64,000 nt of DNA from Cichorium intybus (Eukaryota; Streptophyta; Magnoliopsida; Asterales; Asteraceae), in NCBI GenBank assembly GCA_023525715.1, contig CM042013.1, positions 74,554,494 to 74,618,493 of the forward strand, given 5' to 3'. The position numbers were made by a program, and so were the translations under genes. Below are positions 23,526-35,839 of the stretch, piece by piece. The notes below the pieces were generated by a model. The model saw only the letters and a program-made list of their open reading frames with translations, was not told the origin of the DNA and ran no database searches. The first letter of the stretch is position 1, and the number at the start of each line of letters is the position of its first letter.

Positions 23526-26500
23526 TGTCCTACCTTACTCCATTTTTAAATCATTAAAAATAGGACCATTAACAAGCACCGGGGTAATCATTCAACTAGC
23601 CGATCGTTCTATAGTACACCCAAATGGTGTATTAGAGGATGTTTTGGTGCAAGTAAATGAACTAGTATTTCCCACCGACTTTTACGTTTTAGATATGAGA
23701 GGAGATGAAACACAAAATTCTTGTTCTATAATTTTGGGAAGACCTTTCCTAAGCACAGCAAGAACAAAAATTGATGTTTACAATGGCACGCTTTCCATGG
23801 AATTTGATGGAGAAATCATTAATTTCAATATTTTTGATGTTATGCGCTATCCATCAAGTGTTTCGTCTTTAAATTTTCTTGATGTAATTGAACCATTGGT
23901 TGAGGAATGTTTTGAACTATCTAACACCGATCTATTAGCTCTAATCTTAAACAGAAATTTAGACAAGGAGAAGACAAAGGAACTTATCGAGAAGTTCAAT
24001 CTAAGCCAAGAAATCCTGGAAATCGCATCATACCTAGATCATCAAAAAGAAACAAGGTATGACATGCCAAAAGTGCCATTGCAGATTTCTAAAGAAAAAC
24101 TTCTTCCTTCTATTGCACAGGAACCAAAGTTGGAATTAAAGGATCTTCCCGACCATTTGAAGTACATTTACTTGGGAGAAAAGGATACCTTGCCAATCAT
24201 TATTTCCAGCAAACTTTCTAGAGAAGAAGAAGAAGAATTGATGGGCTTGTTAAAGAACTACAAAGAAGCTTTCGGCTGGACAATAGCCGACATAAAAGGC
24301 CTTAGCCCATCAATGTGCATGCACAAGATTTTCATGGAAGATGAGTACAAGCCATCAAGAGAAGCCCAGAAAAGACTGAATCCTCCCATGATGGAGGTAG
24401 TGAAGAAGGAGATTTTAAAGCTATTGGACGCAGGAATGATTTACCCGATATCAGACAGCAAGTGGGTAAGTCCAATCCTAGTCGTTCCAAAGAAGATAGG
24501 AATCACAGTGACAGAAAACAAGCAAGGTGAGTTAGTCCCCACCCGTGTGCAAAACGGGTGGCGTGTTTGTATTGATTATCAAAAGCTAAATACCTCTACT
24601 CGGAAAGATCATTTCCCACTACCCTTCATCGACCAAATGTTGGAAAGGTTAGCGGGAAAAACTCATTAATGTTGTCTAGATGGGTATTCAGGTTTCCACC
24701 AAATACCCATTGCACCAGAAGACCAAGAGAAAACGACGTTTACATGCCCCTTCGGCACATTTGCGTATCGGCGGATGCCTTTTAGGCTTTGCAATGCCCC
24801 TGCCACATTCCAAAGGTGCATGATGAGTATCTTTTCCGAGTATGTCGAAGATATTATTGAGGTATTTATGGATGATTTCACTGTGTATGGTAATTCATTT
24901 AAGGAATGTTTGGATAATTTGACAAAAATTTTGCAAAGATGTATTGAGACCAACTTGGTCTTGAATTACAAAAAGTGTCATTTTATGGTTGACCAAGGCC
25001 TCATACTAGGGCACGTCATTTCTGCAAAGGGTTTAGAGGTTGATAAAGCGAAAATTGATGTTATCAAGACTTTACCTTACCCTAAATGTGTCTGCGAGGT
25101 CCGTTCTTTTCTTGGTCATGCATGTTTTTATAGAAGGTTCATCAAAGATTTTTCAAAGATCTCACGATCGATGTGCGAACTTCTACAAAAAGATGTGGAG
25201 TTTGAATTTTCTGATGCATGCAAACAAGCCTTTGATACCTTGAAGAACTTGTTGATTAGCACACCCATCATTCAACCGCTAGATTGGAGTCTACCGTTCG
25301 AGATTATGTGCGATGCCAGTAATCATGCGGTAGGGGCGGTGTTGGGTCAAAAGAAAGACAAGGTTCCCCATGTCATATATTATGCTTCAAAAACCTTGGA
25401 TCCGGCTTAAAGCAACTATTCCACAACCGAGAAGGAGCTTCTTGCCATTGTGTTTGTTGTAGAGAAGGTCCGACAATACTTGTTGGGAACCAAGGTCATT
25501 GTTTTTTCCGACCATGCCGCGTTGAAGTATTTAATGACAAAGAAGGATTGAAAGCCGAGACTCATTCGATGGGTGCTATTGCTTCAAGAGTTCGATTTGG
25601 AAATCCGAGATAAAATCGGGAAGCAAAATATTGTAGCAGACCACTTAAGTAAGATCATCAACAACAAAGATCCAACAAAGCTAAATGACTGCTTTCCAGA
25701 CGAGCAATTATTCGCCAGTCAAACCATAACACCATGGTACGCAGATTTGGTGGTGAACTATTTGGTGACGCAAGATTTCCCATCCAACTATACACGAGCT
25801 CAAAAAGACAAGATGAAGAAAGATTCAAAGCAGTATGTATGGGATAAGCCTTATCTGTGGAAATTTTGTTCAGACCAAATCATAAGGAGATGCGTAGATC
25901 TCCGTGAGGTACACTCTATTCTAAACTTCTGTCACGCTGAAGCCTGTGGAGGGAATTTTGGTCCTAAAAGAACGGCCCATAAAGTTCTAGAATCTGGATT
26001 TTATTGGCCCACTATTTTTGTCGATGCTTACAAGTTTTGCAAATCTTGTAAACAATGTCAAAAAGTCGGAAACTTAAGACCCAAGGACCAAATGCCATTA
26101 ACGTCCATACTTTTCTGCGAAATTTTCAATGTGTGGGGTATAGATTTTATGGGCCCATTTCCGTCCTCCTTTGGAAACATGTATATAATTTTAGCAGTGG
26201 ATTATGTCTCTAAATAGGTATAGGCAAAAGCCACAATGACTAACGATTCCAAAGTGGTTGCAGACTTTATAAAAGCTAACATTTTCAGTCGATTTGGAAT
26301 GCCGAAAGCTTTTATAAGTGATCGCGGATCACATTTTTGCAACCGAACAATTGAGGCGCTCTTCAAGAAATACGGAGTCCTACATCGAGTTTCCACAGCT
26401 TACCATCCGCAAACAAATGGACAAGTCGAGATCTCCAATCGAGAAATCAAGTCCATTCTAGAAAAGACGGTAAGTACAAGTCGTAAGGATTGGAGTATCT

Positions 26501-27033
26501 GTCTAGACGATGCTCTTTGGGCATACCGCACCGCATACAAAACACCCATAGGTATGTCTCCTTACCGTCTTGTCTTCGGAAAAGCTTGCCATTTGCCGGT
26601 AGAAATTGAACACAAAGCCTATTGGGCCATTAAGCAATTAAACCAAAACTTTGTAGAAAACGGACTTCATATGAAACTTCAAATCCAAGAACTAGAAGAA
26701 ATACGAAACGAATCCTATGAAAATTCTAAAATTTACAAAGAAAAGACCAAAGCCTTTCATGACAAGGTCAACACACGAAAGAGCTTTGAAATTAGGCAAA
26801 AAGTGTTACTTTTTCAATCCCGTTTAAAACTTTTCCCAGGAAAACTTCAGTCCCGTTGGACGGGACCATTTGTTGTAACTAACATTTCTACTTATGGTGT
26901 AGTAGATATAAGAAGCAACACCACTGGGAAAGTTTTCAAAGTAAATGGACACCGGCTAAAACCTTTTTATGAGAATTTTGTCGAGCAAAACATAGAAGGT
27001 GAAAGGTTGGAAGAGCCGGCTAGCTCCCAATAG
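23476..27033 (+). pseudogene. Athila-type Pol: protease, RT, RNase H, integrase
   Basis: From about 23510 to 27033 a single frame encodes the whole Pol, interrupted by stops at 24667 (TAA), 25408 (TAA), 25549 (TGA) and 26215 (TAG). Protease: SINVLPYSIF and IILGRPFLSTART, but the usual DLGA active site is missing at the gag-pol frameshift. RT: WRVCIDYQKLN, then EVFMDDFTVYG (the catalytic xxDD). RNase H: MCDASNHAVGAVLGQ and ADHLSKI. Integrase: HAEACGGNFG...CKSCKQCQ zinc site, then GIDFMGP, SDRGSHF and NREIKS, giving the D, D and E positions. It ends with a short C-terminal stretch. The order RT-RNaseH-integrase confirms gypsy. Stops make it non-functional without suppression. Confidence 0.94.
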
Positions 27034-27116
27034 TCATTTTTGGGAGCCATGCATCGAGCCAACGACGTTAAAAAAGCGCACTTCTCGGGAGGCAACCAGG
27101 GGGTATTTTTGTCATT

Positions 27117-27119
<3 letters not shown>
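27034..27119 (+). other. Post-pol leader of the Athila 3' region
   Basis: The stretch GTTAAAAAAGCGCACTTCTC followed by GGGAGGCAACCAGGGGG is the kind of sequence that usually follows pol in Athila-group elements. It then runs into an (AT)n array that is interrupted by two Helitrons. Confidence 0.6.

Positions 27120-27174
<55 letters not shown>
27120..27174. repeat. (AT)n microsatellite, left flank of Helitron 1
   Basis: About 55 bp of pure AT/TA repeat; the Helitron 5' TC begins immediately after an A-T step within it. Confidence 0.95.
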
Positions 27175-27177
<3 letters not shown>

Positions 27178-27369
27178 ATACTATACTATAAACCATATAT
27201 AACTTACAAGTTTTTAAAGCATGAAGTCTTAATTTTTTAAGACAATACAATCGCCTAATGCACCACTCAGTTATGCTGAATACGCGAGGGTAGAAATGAC
27301 CTAATGAACATTTACTAGGACCATCTAAAAACCCTAAACCACATAATCTAACGAGAGCCGTCATCGCCC

Positions 27370-27840
27370 TTCTCCTGCTTCACCTTTCCTCATACCCGAT
27401 TTTACTTCTCCTCCACCATCATCATCGCTGAGTCTGCTTCACGTAAACCATCATCACTAGCCGCCATCATCACCTCTACACCCGTACACATCCCTCACCT
27501 CCACCGTCTCTTGAAATCGCAGACCACTTAGCAATGATAAGTTCTGCCTTCCATCTTTGGTTCACTTCACACCACGGCCGATGTCACCACAAAGCCCTCA
27601 TGTCTCCATTGTAGCCACCTTTACTTCTTTTAGATCTGAGAAAAACGCACAAATCGATGACCTCCGACCCTCGAAGAATTTCGAAGACGATGGCAGTAAA
27701 AATATGTGCCAAACAGTCACCGTCACGAGCCCTAAAGTTCTATGTAACTCCTCTCGCATCATAAATCCATCTACGACCACTATCACCACAATCATCGTGT
27801 TACGGCTCCAGAGCGATCTTGAATCCTAAACGATTTTTCA
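27370..27840 (+). other. GC-richer gene-like segment in Helitron 1, unrecognised
   Basis: Composition changes to CT- and CAC-rich DNA (many TCATCATC/CACC runs) with open stretches on both strands (27557-27829 plus, 90 codons). It resembles a captured 5' UTR or first exon of a plant gene, but I recognise no domain. Confidence 0.35.
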
Positions 27841-28568
27841 TCATTCTTTTTTTTCATAGGTTTGATTGCCATCAAAATTCTTCACCACGACAGTGACCAT
27901 CACTCATCGACATAAAAGCTACCAATGTAAGATGTTTTTGTGGATTTGGGCCTCAAACATCTCCTCTTCATCTTTACCGCTGCCGATGCTGCTGCTTCAT
28001 ACCATCGTGTTCATATTTACCCTTTGATTGTCTGGGAGATTCCTCAACCACGCAAAATTAAAGGTTGCTGATTCTAAAATTCTGTATAATTGTGTGTGTT
28101 TGTGTGTATTTATTTTAAAAATTATTATTTGAATATTTCAACAGGGTTCGATGGGGAAGGGGTTCGAAGGATGAAACTAGCTTCACAAGGTTTGGAGGTA
28201 TCGTCTTAGGGTTTGTTTCTTATACATTCTGGTGGGTGCTATGCATTTGAGAAACCCTTCAATCTACAAATTAATTGGACATAGTGGTCGGTTCATATCT
28301 TTCATTTTCCTTAAGGAATAATTAGGAGTTCATTTTTCAAGCACTTGAGTTAAGTTTATACGTTTGTGTGTTTAATAATTGTGTTTTACCAAAATTGCAG
28401 TTTGGGTTGGAACAAAAACCCATGTTGATTGGATTTAATTCTCTTTTCTTTGGTGTTTAAATGTATACTTCTATTGACATCTTTCTTATATATTTTTTGT
28501 TGAGAAAAACAAATTTTGAGATTTGGATCAAGCACACTGACCTGATTTTTTTGATTTGATAAATGCAG

Positions 28569-29275
28569 TTGATTACAACGATAGGGTTCATCAAGGAGGC
28601 GCCATTCGTCAATAACCATGGATTCAATGTGTACCACGAAAATCGTTTGATACTGGTGATCACTGCCTTTTTTTTCACATAAATTTTTTAATGATCAGTG
28701 GCATGTAATTGACATTTCTTGTGCTCTATTTTTCAGCCATTTTGGCCCGTTCTTAGCTTTGGTTCAAACAGAGGGAGGGGAGTTGTTGGTAAGAATTTAG
28801 ATGGTTTTCAGTCCCCAAGGAAAAATGAGTAAGTGTCTAACAAAGTTAAAGTCAATGGCTTCTTTTGTAGGTGTTCTTGAAGCCAATTTTATGGAGCCTA
28901 CTCAAGATAAACAAGATTTTGAGAAAACTTCTCTTTTCCAAAAACTCATTCAGTGCCTAAAAGAAATGACATGGGAGAACTGGTAACCAATTTTTCTTAA
29001 GATTTCAACTTTAAAAGACAATGAAAGTAAGATGCTATAATAAACAACTAAATAGAAGTACGTTGCTATTTTCTACCAAAAATAACATGATTTCTTCAAA
29101 AGTTTTCTTGATCGAAAATGAAAATATGTTATCTTCCTTCAATACTGCATGGATTACCATTGTGGACTGCTTGGCTATCAGTTCACTAAAAAATATCAGC
29201 CTTCATCGTCCACGTCAGCTGTCCCTAATTTTATTCATTACCATGGTACAGAACAACCTACTTTGAGGAAAAGCT
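28569..29275 (+). pseudogene. Captured exons of a MORC-family GHKL ATPase gene
   Basis: Four plus-strand blocks with splice-like borders read as consecutive MORC exons. 28569-28655 gives TIGFIKEAPFVNNHGFNVYH; 28737-28788 gives PFWPVLSFGSNRGRGVV; 28871-28982 gives EANFMEPTQDKQDFEKTSLF and a run ending in EMTWENW; 29149-29275 begins DYHCGLLGYQF. Each follows AG and precedes GT where checked. Plant MORC proteins (CRT1/MORC group) act in nuclear gene silencing and immunity; this part corresponds to the S5-like region after the ATPase domain. The ATPase motifs are not in the window, introns are kept, and the copy lies within Helitron termini, so it is a transduplicated fragment. Similar sequence recurs at 29533-29717. 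Confidence 0.78.
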
Positions 29276-29532
29276 ATTCTGTTACTGGTATACATAGAAA
29301 TAAGCCAAGGAGTTTCCAACAAGGTACAAATAAGTACAAGAAATGGTAACGTACTTTTGTTTATATGTTGATTAATAGCATCTTACTTTCATTACTTCTT
29401 ATTATAGCATATTACTTTGAAAAATCTATCAAATTAGAACATTGACATCAAAAAACAGAGCAAATTTCACTTCAATAACCGGGTAGATTTTCAAAAGTAC
29501 AATGTCCTAATAAGAAAAAAATTCAAAGTACA

Positions 29533-29717
29533 ATGCTGTCATCCACCTCAGCTGCCTGTAATTTTATCTATCATCATGGTACAGAACAACATTTTCCTAT
29601 GACTACAAATAGGCCAATGGTGACTATAGTATATAGCAAGGTTGCTCTTGAATCAAATTCCTTCTCAAAACCAGTAGAACCAAAAGGTTCCCAACAAGGT
29701 ATGATATGTGAAAATTA
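29533..29717 (+). pseudogene. Second copy of the MORC exon tail
   Basis: SSTSAACNFIYHHGTEQH here parallels SSTSAVPNFIHYHGTEQP at about 29200-29260, so part of the exon is duplicated about 340 bp downstream. Between them lies a copy of the dispersed AGTACAATG-type repeat. The rest of the 61-codon stretch is not recognised. Confidence 0.6.
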
Positions 29718-29784
29718 GTAAAATAAAGGGCTAAAACCAAGAGGTTTCCAACAAGGTATGATATCATCATTGTATGTTTTGTAG

Positions 29785-30365
29785 GAATTATAAAAGTTTG
29801 AAAATTTTGAATAATTTGAAAAGTTCAAAATTTTGACAATTTCGTAAATTTGATTAATTTGAAAAGTTTGAAAAATTGAAATTTTTGAATATTTGAATAA
29901 TTTAAAAAGCCTGAAAATTTGAACGATTTTAAAATTTTGAATTATTTGAAAATTTTCGAAATTTGCAAATTTGAAAATTTTGAAAAAGTCGGAAATTTGA
30001 ATAATTTGAAAAGTTTGAAAAGTTTTAAAATTGAATAATCTTAAAAGTTTAAAATTTTGAATAATTTGACAAATCTGAAAAATTTGAATTATTTTGAAAA
30101 GTTTGAATAATTTAAATTATTCGAAATTTCAAAATTTGAAAATTTTGAAAATTTTGAAAATTTCGGAAATTTGAATAGTTTAAAAAGTTTAAAAAGTTTT
30201 AAAATTGAATAATCTTAAAAAGTCTGAAAAGTTTGAATAATTTAAAATTTTCGAAATTTGAATTTTTCAAAATTTTCGAAATTTGAAAAATTTCAAATTT
30301 TTGAAATTTGAATACTTTAAAATTTTCATAAATTTGAATAGTTTGAAAAGTTTTAAAATTGAATA
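29785..30365. repeat. Degenerate TTTGAAAA-type minisatellite in Helitron 1
   Basis: About 580 bp made of irregular units such as TTTGAAAATTTTGAATAATT, with units of roughly 10-25 bp. No single period is kept. Confidence 0.8.
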
Positions 30366-32328
30366 ACGACCAAAAATCGTCATTTTACTTAGATTAACGA
30401 CCAGAAATGTTACAAAAACTTCAAATAAGGACCAAATTTGCAAGATAAGTTTTTGGGACCAATTTTGCAAGAATCAGGTATACTAAATGACCAAAAAAGT
30501 AATTTAGTCTAAAAACAAACTAAATTAAATAATTTCAAATCTCAAGAAAACTATTGGTGGTTTGATCGGATATTGCACATCTATCAATTCAGAATCTATT
30601 CAGGGGATGCTGGTAGTTGGTTTGCAGTAAGTGTCTGTTCACACCATTTATTTCGTGTACCCTTTTATCCAATAATAATTGCTGATATTTTATCCAAGTT
30701 CAAGACGATAGTCGCAACTCGCAAAGATGTTAGAAAAACCTCCACACCAGTGACAGCTCAGCAAGCACTACAACGGACTTTACCCTTCCTTTGCAAACAA
30801 CAGTACATTGTAGTAATTCTGATGCCTTAGGCTTCTCCCATCATCACTGATGCAAAGGTCAGTTGTAAAAGTCAAAACAGTGGCACCCGTTTTTTAACTT
30901 TTATGACAAGTTAATGATTTCGTGGGTGCAGGTTCAATGCAGATTTGCTGGTGTGATAGTTTTGGCTTTTTGCATTTGTTTATATTTTTGGGTACTTATT
31001 AATATAGTTTTGTGACGATTTTACCCTTGCAGTTCTGTTTGATTTTTGTTTATAATCATTTGTGTATGTTCTGTGTCTGTATGGATGTCTATTGTTTGAA
31101 GGCTCTGTTTTAACAAAATGGTGGTAATGGAGTGGTGTCTATGCTTACGGAATGGTGGTAATGGAGTGGTGTCTGCAAAGCATTAACTATCTTCCAATGT
31201 CTAAATTCAAGAAATACCAACCTACTTTCATTTATTTATCTATTGAAGCAGGCTACTTTCATTTTTTCTATCTACTTATGTTTAGCCAAGTGAGAACATA
31301 ACTGTTGTGGGAGGTTAGCAAAGCTTTAAAATAAATTACAAAAAGCAACTTTCGTTTAAGTAATGGATGATTTAATCAAATATGAGAAGTTGCGGTTTTG
31401 TTAAATTATAATTCTATTATAAATACATAAATGCTTTGTAATTTACACGATCAATGTGATATTTTCAGTTTTGGTTTCTTTAAATTATAATTATCGATAA
31501 TTGTCTGATATCTAATTTGATTCGACCTCCAAAATTACCAATGAAATTATTGAGAATTAAATATTTTCCAAATTATACAAGAAAATCGGTTATACGATTC
31601 GACCTTGATAATTGCTGCTATTTTCATTTTGCCAAAAGGGCTTATGAACATTGACAAACACATCGTTCTATTTTCAATATATTTATCTTTTGCAAGTTTT
31701 GGAGTAAAGATTTGACAATAAACATGCTAATGTTTAATGTTAGATGGATGTATATGAAGATGTTGAACTGTAAATTGATCTTTTGTACAACCCAATGGAC
31801 GTTAACACAGTATGTAATTTGGCATACCTAAATCTAATTACCAATACATTATGCAAGAGCCTTTAGTTGAATATATAGGAGTTTGTAAAGATTTTAGCAA
31901 AAGTGGACTATTGGTGGTACATGTAGTTTTTTTTCTACAATTGAATGTTAATTCAATCTTTTTTATTGTTTGTTTAACAAATAAGTTTGATTTTAATGGG
32001 TTTGCTTTTGATTATAGTGGTAATTTATGTGAATGAACATTGAGTAAACATCTTTAACAGGTTGCATAAAGTTACTTGAAATTCTATATATTAATGGTTT
32101 ATTATTTAACTACATCTGGATTTTAGTTCGCCAACATCTAAAATTAAATATATTAATGGTTTATTACTTACCGTTGCATCATGTGTTTTTTTGGAATAAT
32201 GACATGTTTCCAAAATAACCTAATTGATGAAAAAGAAATTAATCGGTAAAATGAATCTCATCTCTTAACGAACACTATTTATCGAAACGAACTATTTGCT
32301 GCCGCCGCATCGCGCGGGTACGCAGCTA

Positions 32329-32329
<1 letters not shown>
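30366..32329 (+). other. Right part of Helitron 1, no firm gene
   Basis: Contains GACCAAAAA-type short repeats at 30368-30510, an 85-codon open stretch at 30573-30830 without a recognised domain (possibly a captured exon), a duplicated AATGGTGGTAATGGAGTGGT at about 31117-31170, and AT-rich sequence up to the Helitron hairpin. Confidence 0.4.
32304..32329 (+). other. Helitron 1 3' hairpin and CTAG terminus
   Basis: CCGC...GCGG can pair to form a short GC-rich stem about 10 bp before CTAG at 32326-32329, the replication stop signal of Helitrons. Confidence 0.8.

Positions 32330-32359
<30 letters not shown>
32330..32359. repeat. (AT)n spacer between two Helitron 3' ends
   Basis: Thirty bases of TA repeat separate the CTAG end of Helitron 1 from the inverted CTAG end of Helitron 2. 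Confidence 0.92.
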
Positions 32360-32360
<1 letters not shown>

Positions 32361-33329
32361 TAGGCGAATGCTCGCGCGTTGCGCAAGTGAAAATCGTGTA
32401 GTTAGATTGTTAACAGATACGTTGTTAAAAATGATTATGTCATTAATATTAAGTATGCGATAATAATCCTAACACTGAGTTGATATATAAAATTGTAACT
32501 ATTTTGATTAATATTACTCAATGAGCTTTATCCGCGACTTGTGTATTAACTAAATTAATCGTAATTCTTTATTTAATGTTACTTTGAACTATTGTTATAA
32601 TTAATTAATTTAAAAGTTACTTATTTCACAATATTTTAATTTCGATCATAATAATTACTTAAAATATCAACGATTGTTATTATTTGTTACAACCACTTAT
32701 TATAATTAGAAAAAGTTTAAAAAGACATTTAAAAACTACTACTTATTAATAAAAAGTTGTTGATACTAAAACATTTGAAAATTTGTAGGATATTCAAATA
32801 AAATATCTACATGATAATTATAATGATTTAGAGGTTATAAATATTTGAATACAATTTTAATTTTTTTAAATATTTGTGTATTTAACTATGTCAACTATAA
32901 CTTTTTAATTTACTTTTTCAACTTGTGATAAAAAATAACATAATTTAACATATCTTTAAATAAATAAGTAAAAAATATAGCTTTTAAAATTGAGTTGTTT
33001 GATTAGAAAAAAATATTCATCTCAATTCTAGATAGTATTTAATTAACATGATAAATTATCTATTTAATATGATATTTTTAAATTTACCAACAATATAAAC
33101 TTATATGTGAATCTATTTAATAAAAATAGTGTACTTATAATTGACAATGAAAATCATTAATTAAAGTAAGTATATTAGAATAATAAACATAAAGTGGATA
33201 TTCAAATAAAAAATATTATTGAAATTAGAATAATAATAGATTTAATGTATTAATTGAAAAAGAATATGAAAGGTTGGAGGTTTCAAATGAATGTGGTTTG
33301 AGTAAAAATGCTTCCTTTATAATATATAT

Positions 33330-33332
<3 letters not shown>
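32360..33332 (-). mobile_element. Helitron 2, short non-autonomous, minus strand (973 bp)
   Basis: Read on the minus strand it starts TCTATATATATTATAAAGG (at 33332) and ends CGCGCGAGCATTCGCCTAG (at 32360), with a GCGC-AAC-GCGC hairpin before the CTAG and a T after it. It has no coding frame and is strongly AT-rich. Ends and insertion inside (AT)n agree with a Helitron; the 5' boundary inside an AT run could be off by a few bases. Confidence 0.8.

Positions 33333-33419
<87 letters not shown>
33333..33419. repeat. (AT)n microsatellite, right flank of Helitron 2
   Basis: About 87 bp of uninterrupted AT repeat. Confidence 0.95.
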
Positions 33420-33422
<3 letters not shown>

Positions 33423-34767
33423 TTTTTGTGTTTTTATAATTTTTCCATGTTTAACTTTCAATTACCAACGTGTGGAAACGATCGGAACTAAAAACGGACA
33501 ACCGATGCTCAAAAACGAAAAGCGAAAAAACAAAAATTGGGACAGTACGTTACACGGCCGTGTAACGTTTTGCCTTCACAGTTACACGACCGTGTAACAT
33601 CATAAAATGGTCAAAAATTGCTACGGTCAAAAATCAAAGTTACACGACCGTGTAAACTTTTCCCACAAAATTACACGGCCGTGTAATTTTATCCAGGGGC
33701 AAAATGGTCATTTTCACTTACTATATAAGCCGAAACCCTTCATTTCAGTCGCGATTTCTCCCAGAACCTACTGTTCGGTCCGAACCCTTCAAGAAATAAA
33801 TCGATCTTTTCAATCTCTCTTCCAATTTCTTGTTGATTTGTTAAAATCCAAAGGTTAGTTTCATTATTTCTCATCTTCTCCTTCATTTTGAGCACAAGAA
33901 ACATCAAAATCTATGGTTACTTTTCGGATTTCTTCAAACCCTAGAAAATGAGGGTTTTGATTTTGATGCTAAATTCTTGAAATTGTTGTAGGTTTAAGCT
34001 TGGGGAAGGCAAGGCAAGAAGATATCAAGTCCAAACATCCAATTATCAAGCTTCAATTCGGTAAAATCTTTCCAAGCTCATAATTTTACTCATACCCTCC
34101 ATATCCACCCCGGGGACCTTTCCCCGGTCCTCAGTAGATTTGCTCCCATCTCCCACCCTAAAGCATTGTGGACACTGCTTAGTTTTAAGCTTGGAGATGG
34201 GGGATTGAATCCCATTTTTTCTTCAAAAAAAAAAAATCTAGTTGCATGCATTTTTGTTATCTCTTTCTTTTCACCTATATGACACCTTTAAATTGCAACC
34301 ATAATACATCTCATGATTAACTTCTTGTATTTTTGTCCCCTGTATACATACAACATCACCATCCTTTGAAACCTTAGATCTTTATTAGGAACTTCTTTTT
34401 GTTAAATTGCCTAGTATAGATACGTTTGGTGGAAATATAAAAACACGCATGAAATTGAATCAAAAGTATTCTAGCAAAGGACGCCTTATCTACCCGTGAG
34501 ATTCATCAATGTGTGTAATCGACTAGGAGAAGTACTATGGAAGTTGCACTAGTCCCCCCCCCCCCCATTACCAATACATTTGCATAGTGTTCATTAAACA
34601 TAAGATTTATCTCAAATCGCGATCTTCCAAAGAAACGGACAAAAATCTTGTTTTTTCTACCAATTTTGTTTTGTTTGGTACTAGTGTTTATTGGTGTCAC
34701 ATGACCTCGTTCATATTATTTTGGTCATTTGTGTGTTTATCATTTTAGTTTTTCTTTAAAAAAAATA
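33420..34767 (+). other. Athila 3' non-coding region with an extra palindrome array
   Basis: No coding frame of element type. Four palindromes of the same family as in the LTR lie at 33547-33690. Later sequence (AAGCTTGGGG at about 33997, CCGGGGACC...GGTCC at 34115-34135, TTTTAAGCTTGGAGATGGGG at 34185) resembles the purine-rich, non-coding 3' part of Athila-group elements. A 14-C run lies at 34553-34566. Confidence 0.6.
33547..33690. repeat. Palindrome array in the Athila 3' region
   Basis: Copies at 33547-33568 (perfect over 22 bp), 33581-33598, 33639-33657 and 33667-33690 (perfect over 24 bp), all built on TTACACGGCCGTGTAA. Spacing within pairs is about 30-32 bp, as in the LTR arrays, but flanking bases differ. 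Confidence 0.92.
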
Positions 34768-34891
<124 letters not shown>

Positions 34892-34986
34892 CATAAAAGC
34901 TATATTGTCTAGTTATTTTAGCAAAATTTTGTAAAATTGTTTTTTATGGTGAAACTCATTTCACTTGGTTCTAAAAGATTGGTCAA

Positions 34987-34987
<1 letters not shown>

Positions 34988-35073
<86 letters not shown>
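34988..35073. repeat. (AT)n microsatellite
   Basis: About 86 bp of pure repeat; 97 bp of ordinary sequence separates it from the preceding array. Confidence 0.95.
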
Positions 35074-35075
<2 letters not shown>

Positions 35076-35839
35076 AGACCGAATCAAGTGATCACTCGAG
35101 TCTTCTTAATAAAAATTTTCCACAAAAACACAATAAAGCGGTTAGTTGTTTTAAAAATCTTGTTTCATTTCGTTTTCAACAACTAAATCTAATTTTGATA
35201 AAGTTTTGTAACAACTTCATACATTGACTACGTTTTAACTTTTCATCCTTCTTGGGTCAATTTGTCCCTCTATGTATTCATTCTTTGTATTTAGGTTTCA
35301 TGTTGTAATAATCGTTTTTGTCCCTCTATTTTTGGAAGATCATGTGTTTAGTGTGTGGTATGCAAATGTGGTCGATTGGAGGACTTGGGCAAAGTCAACT
35401 TAGTATAGCTCTCTAGTTTGATATCCGAGCGCTCCTTCTATAAAAAGAGTGTTTTAGCCAAATATTTGAAGACGGCGTTCGCGAGGTCACACATCTTGTG
35501 ACTTGAGTGAATAAACACGAGAAGAGAGAACAACTGTGAGCACGTCCTTTGCTTGCGGGACGCTTTGAATGCTTAGTGAAGGTTTCATATGTGAGTTTAT
35601 ATTTTGGCCTAACGTGTCTATGCTAAGTGCTTGGTAAAAATTTGTTCCTCTTAACGGTCTCTTGTTTTAAATGGATGGTCTAACTTATATGTGCATAGGG
35701 TCCAAATTGACATGATTTTTAGTTATGATTTATGTTGTCTTGGTTGCTACCTAAGGTGTCTATTCTTTTTAAAAATGCTTAATTGATATCCGCATTGTTT
35801 TGATCCTTGTTTTCCTTGAAGACAAGAAAAGTCTAAAGC
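35074..35839 (+). other. Athila 3' non-coding region, last part
   Basis: No gene seen. It leads into the purine tract and the 3' LTR. Confidence 0.6.

Larger units (their letters stand above)
27175..32329 (+). mobile_element. Helitron 1, non-autonomous, 5.2 kb, carries MORC exons
   Basis: The left end reads TCTATACTATACTATAAACC, the plant Helitron 5' terminus. The right end is GCCGCATCGCGCGGGTACGC then AGCTAG, with a short GC-rich hairpin just before the CTAG terminus, and a T follows. Helitrons end in CTRR, insert between A and T and make no target duplication; all three are seen. No Rep/helicase frame is present, so it depends on an autonomous relative. Inside are exons of a MORC gene, other gene-like pieces and a TTTGAAAA-rich minisatellite. 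It lies in the (AT)n of the Athila 3' region. Confidence 0.85.

Noticed and set aside
34553..34566. Run of 14 C as a functional element
   Set aside because: A homopolymer of this length is unusual but could be slippage or an assembly effect. There is no supporting context.
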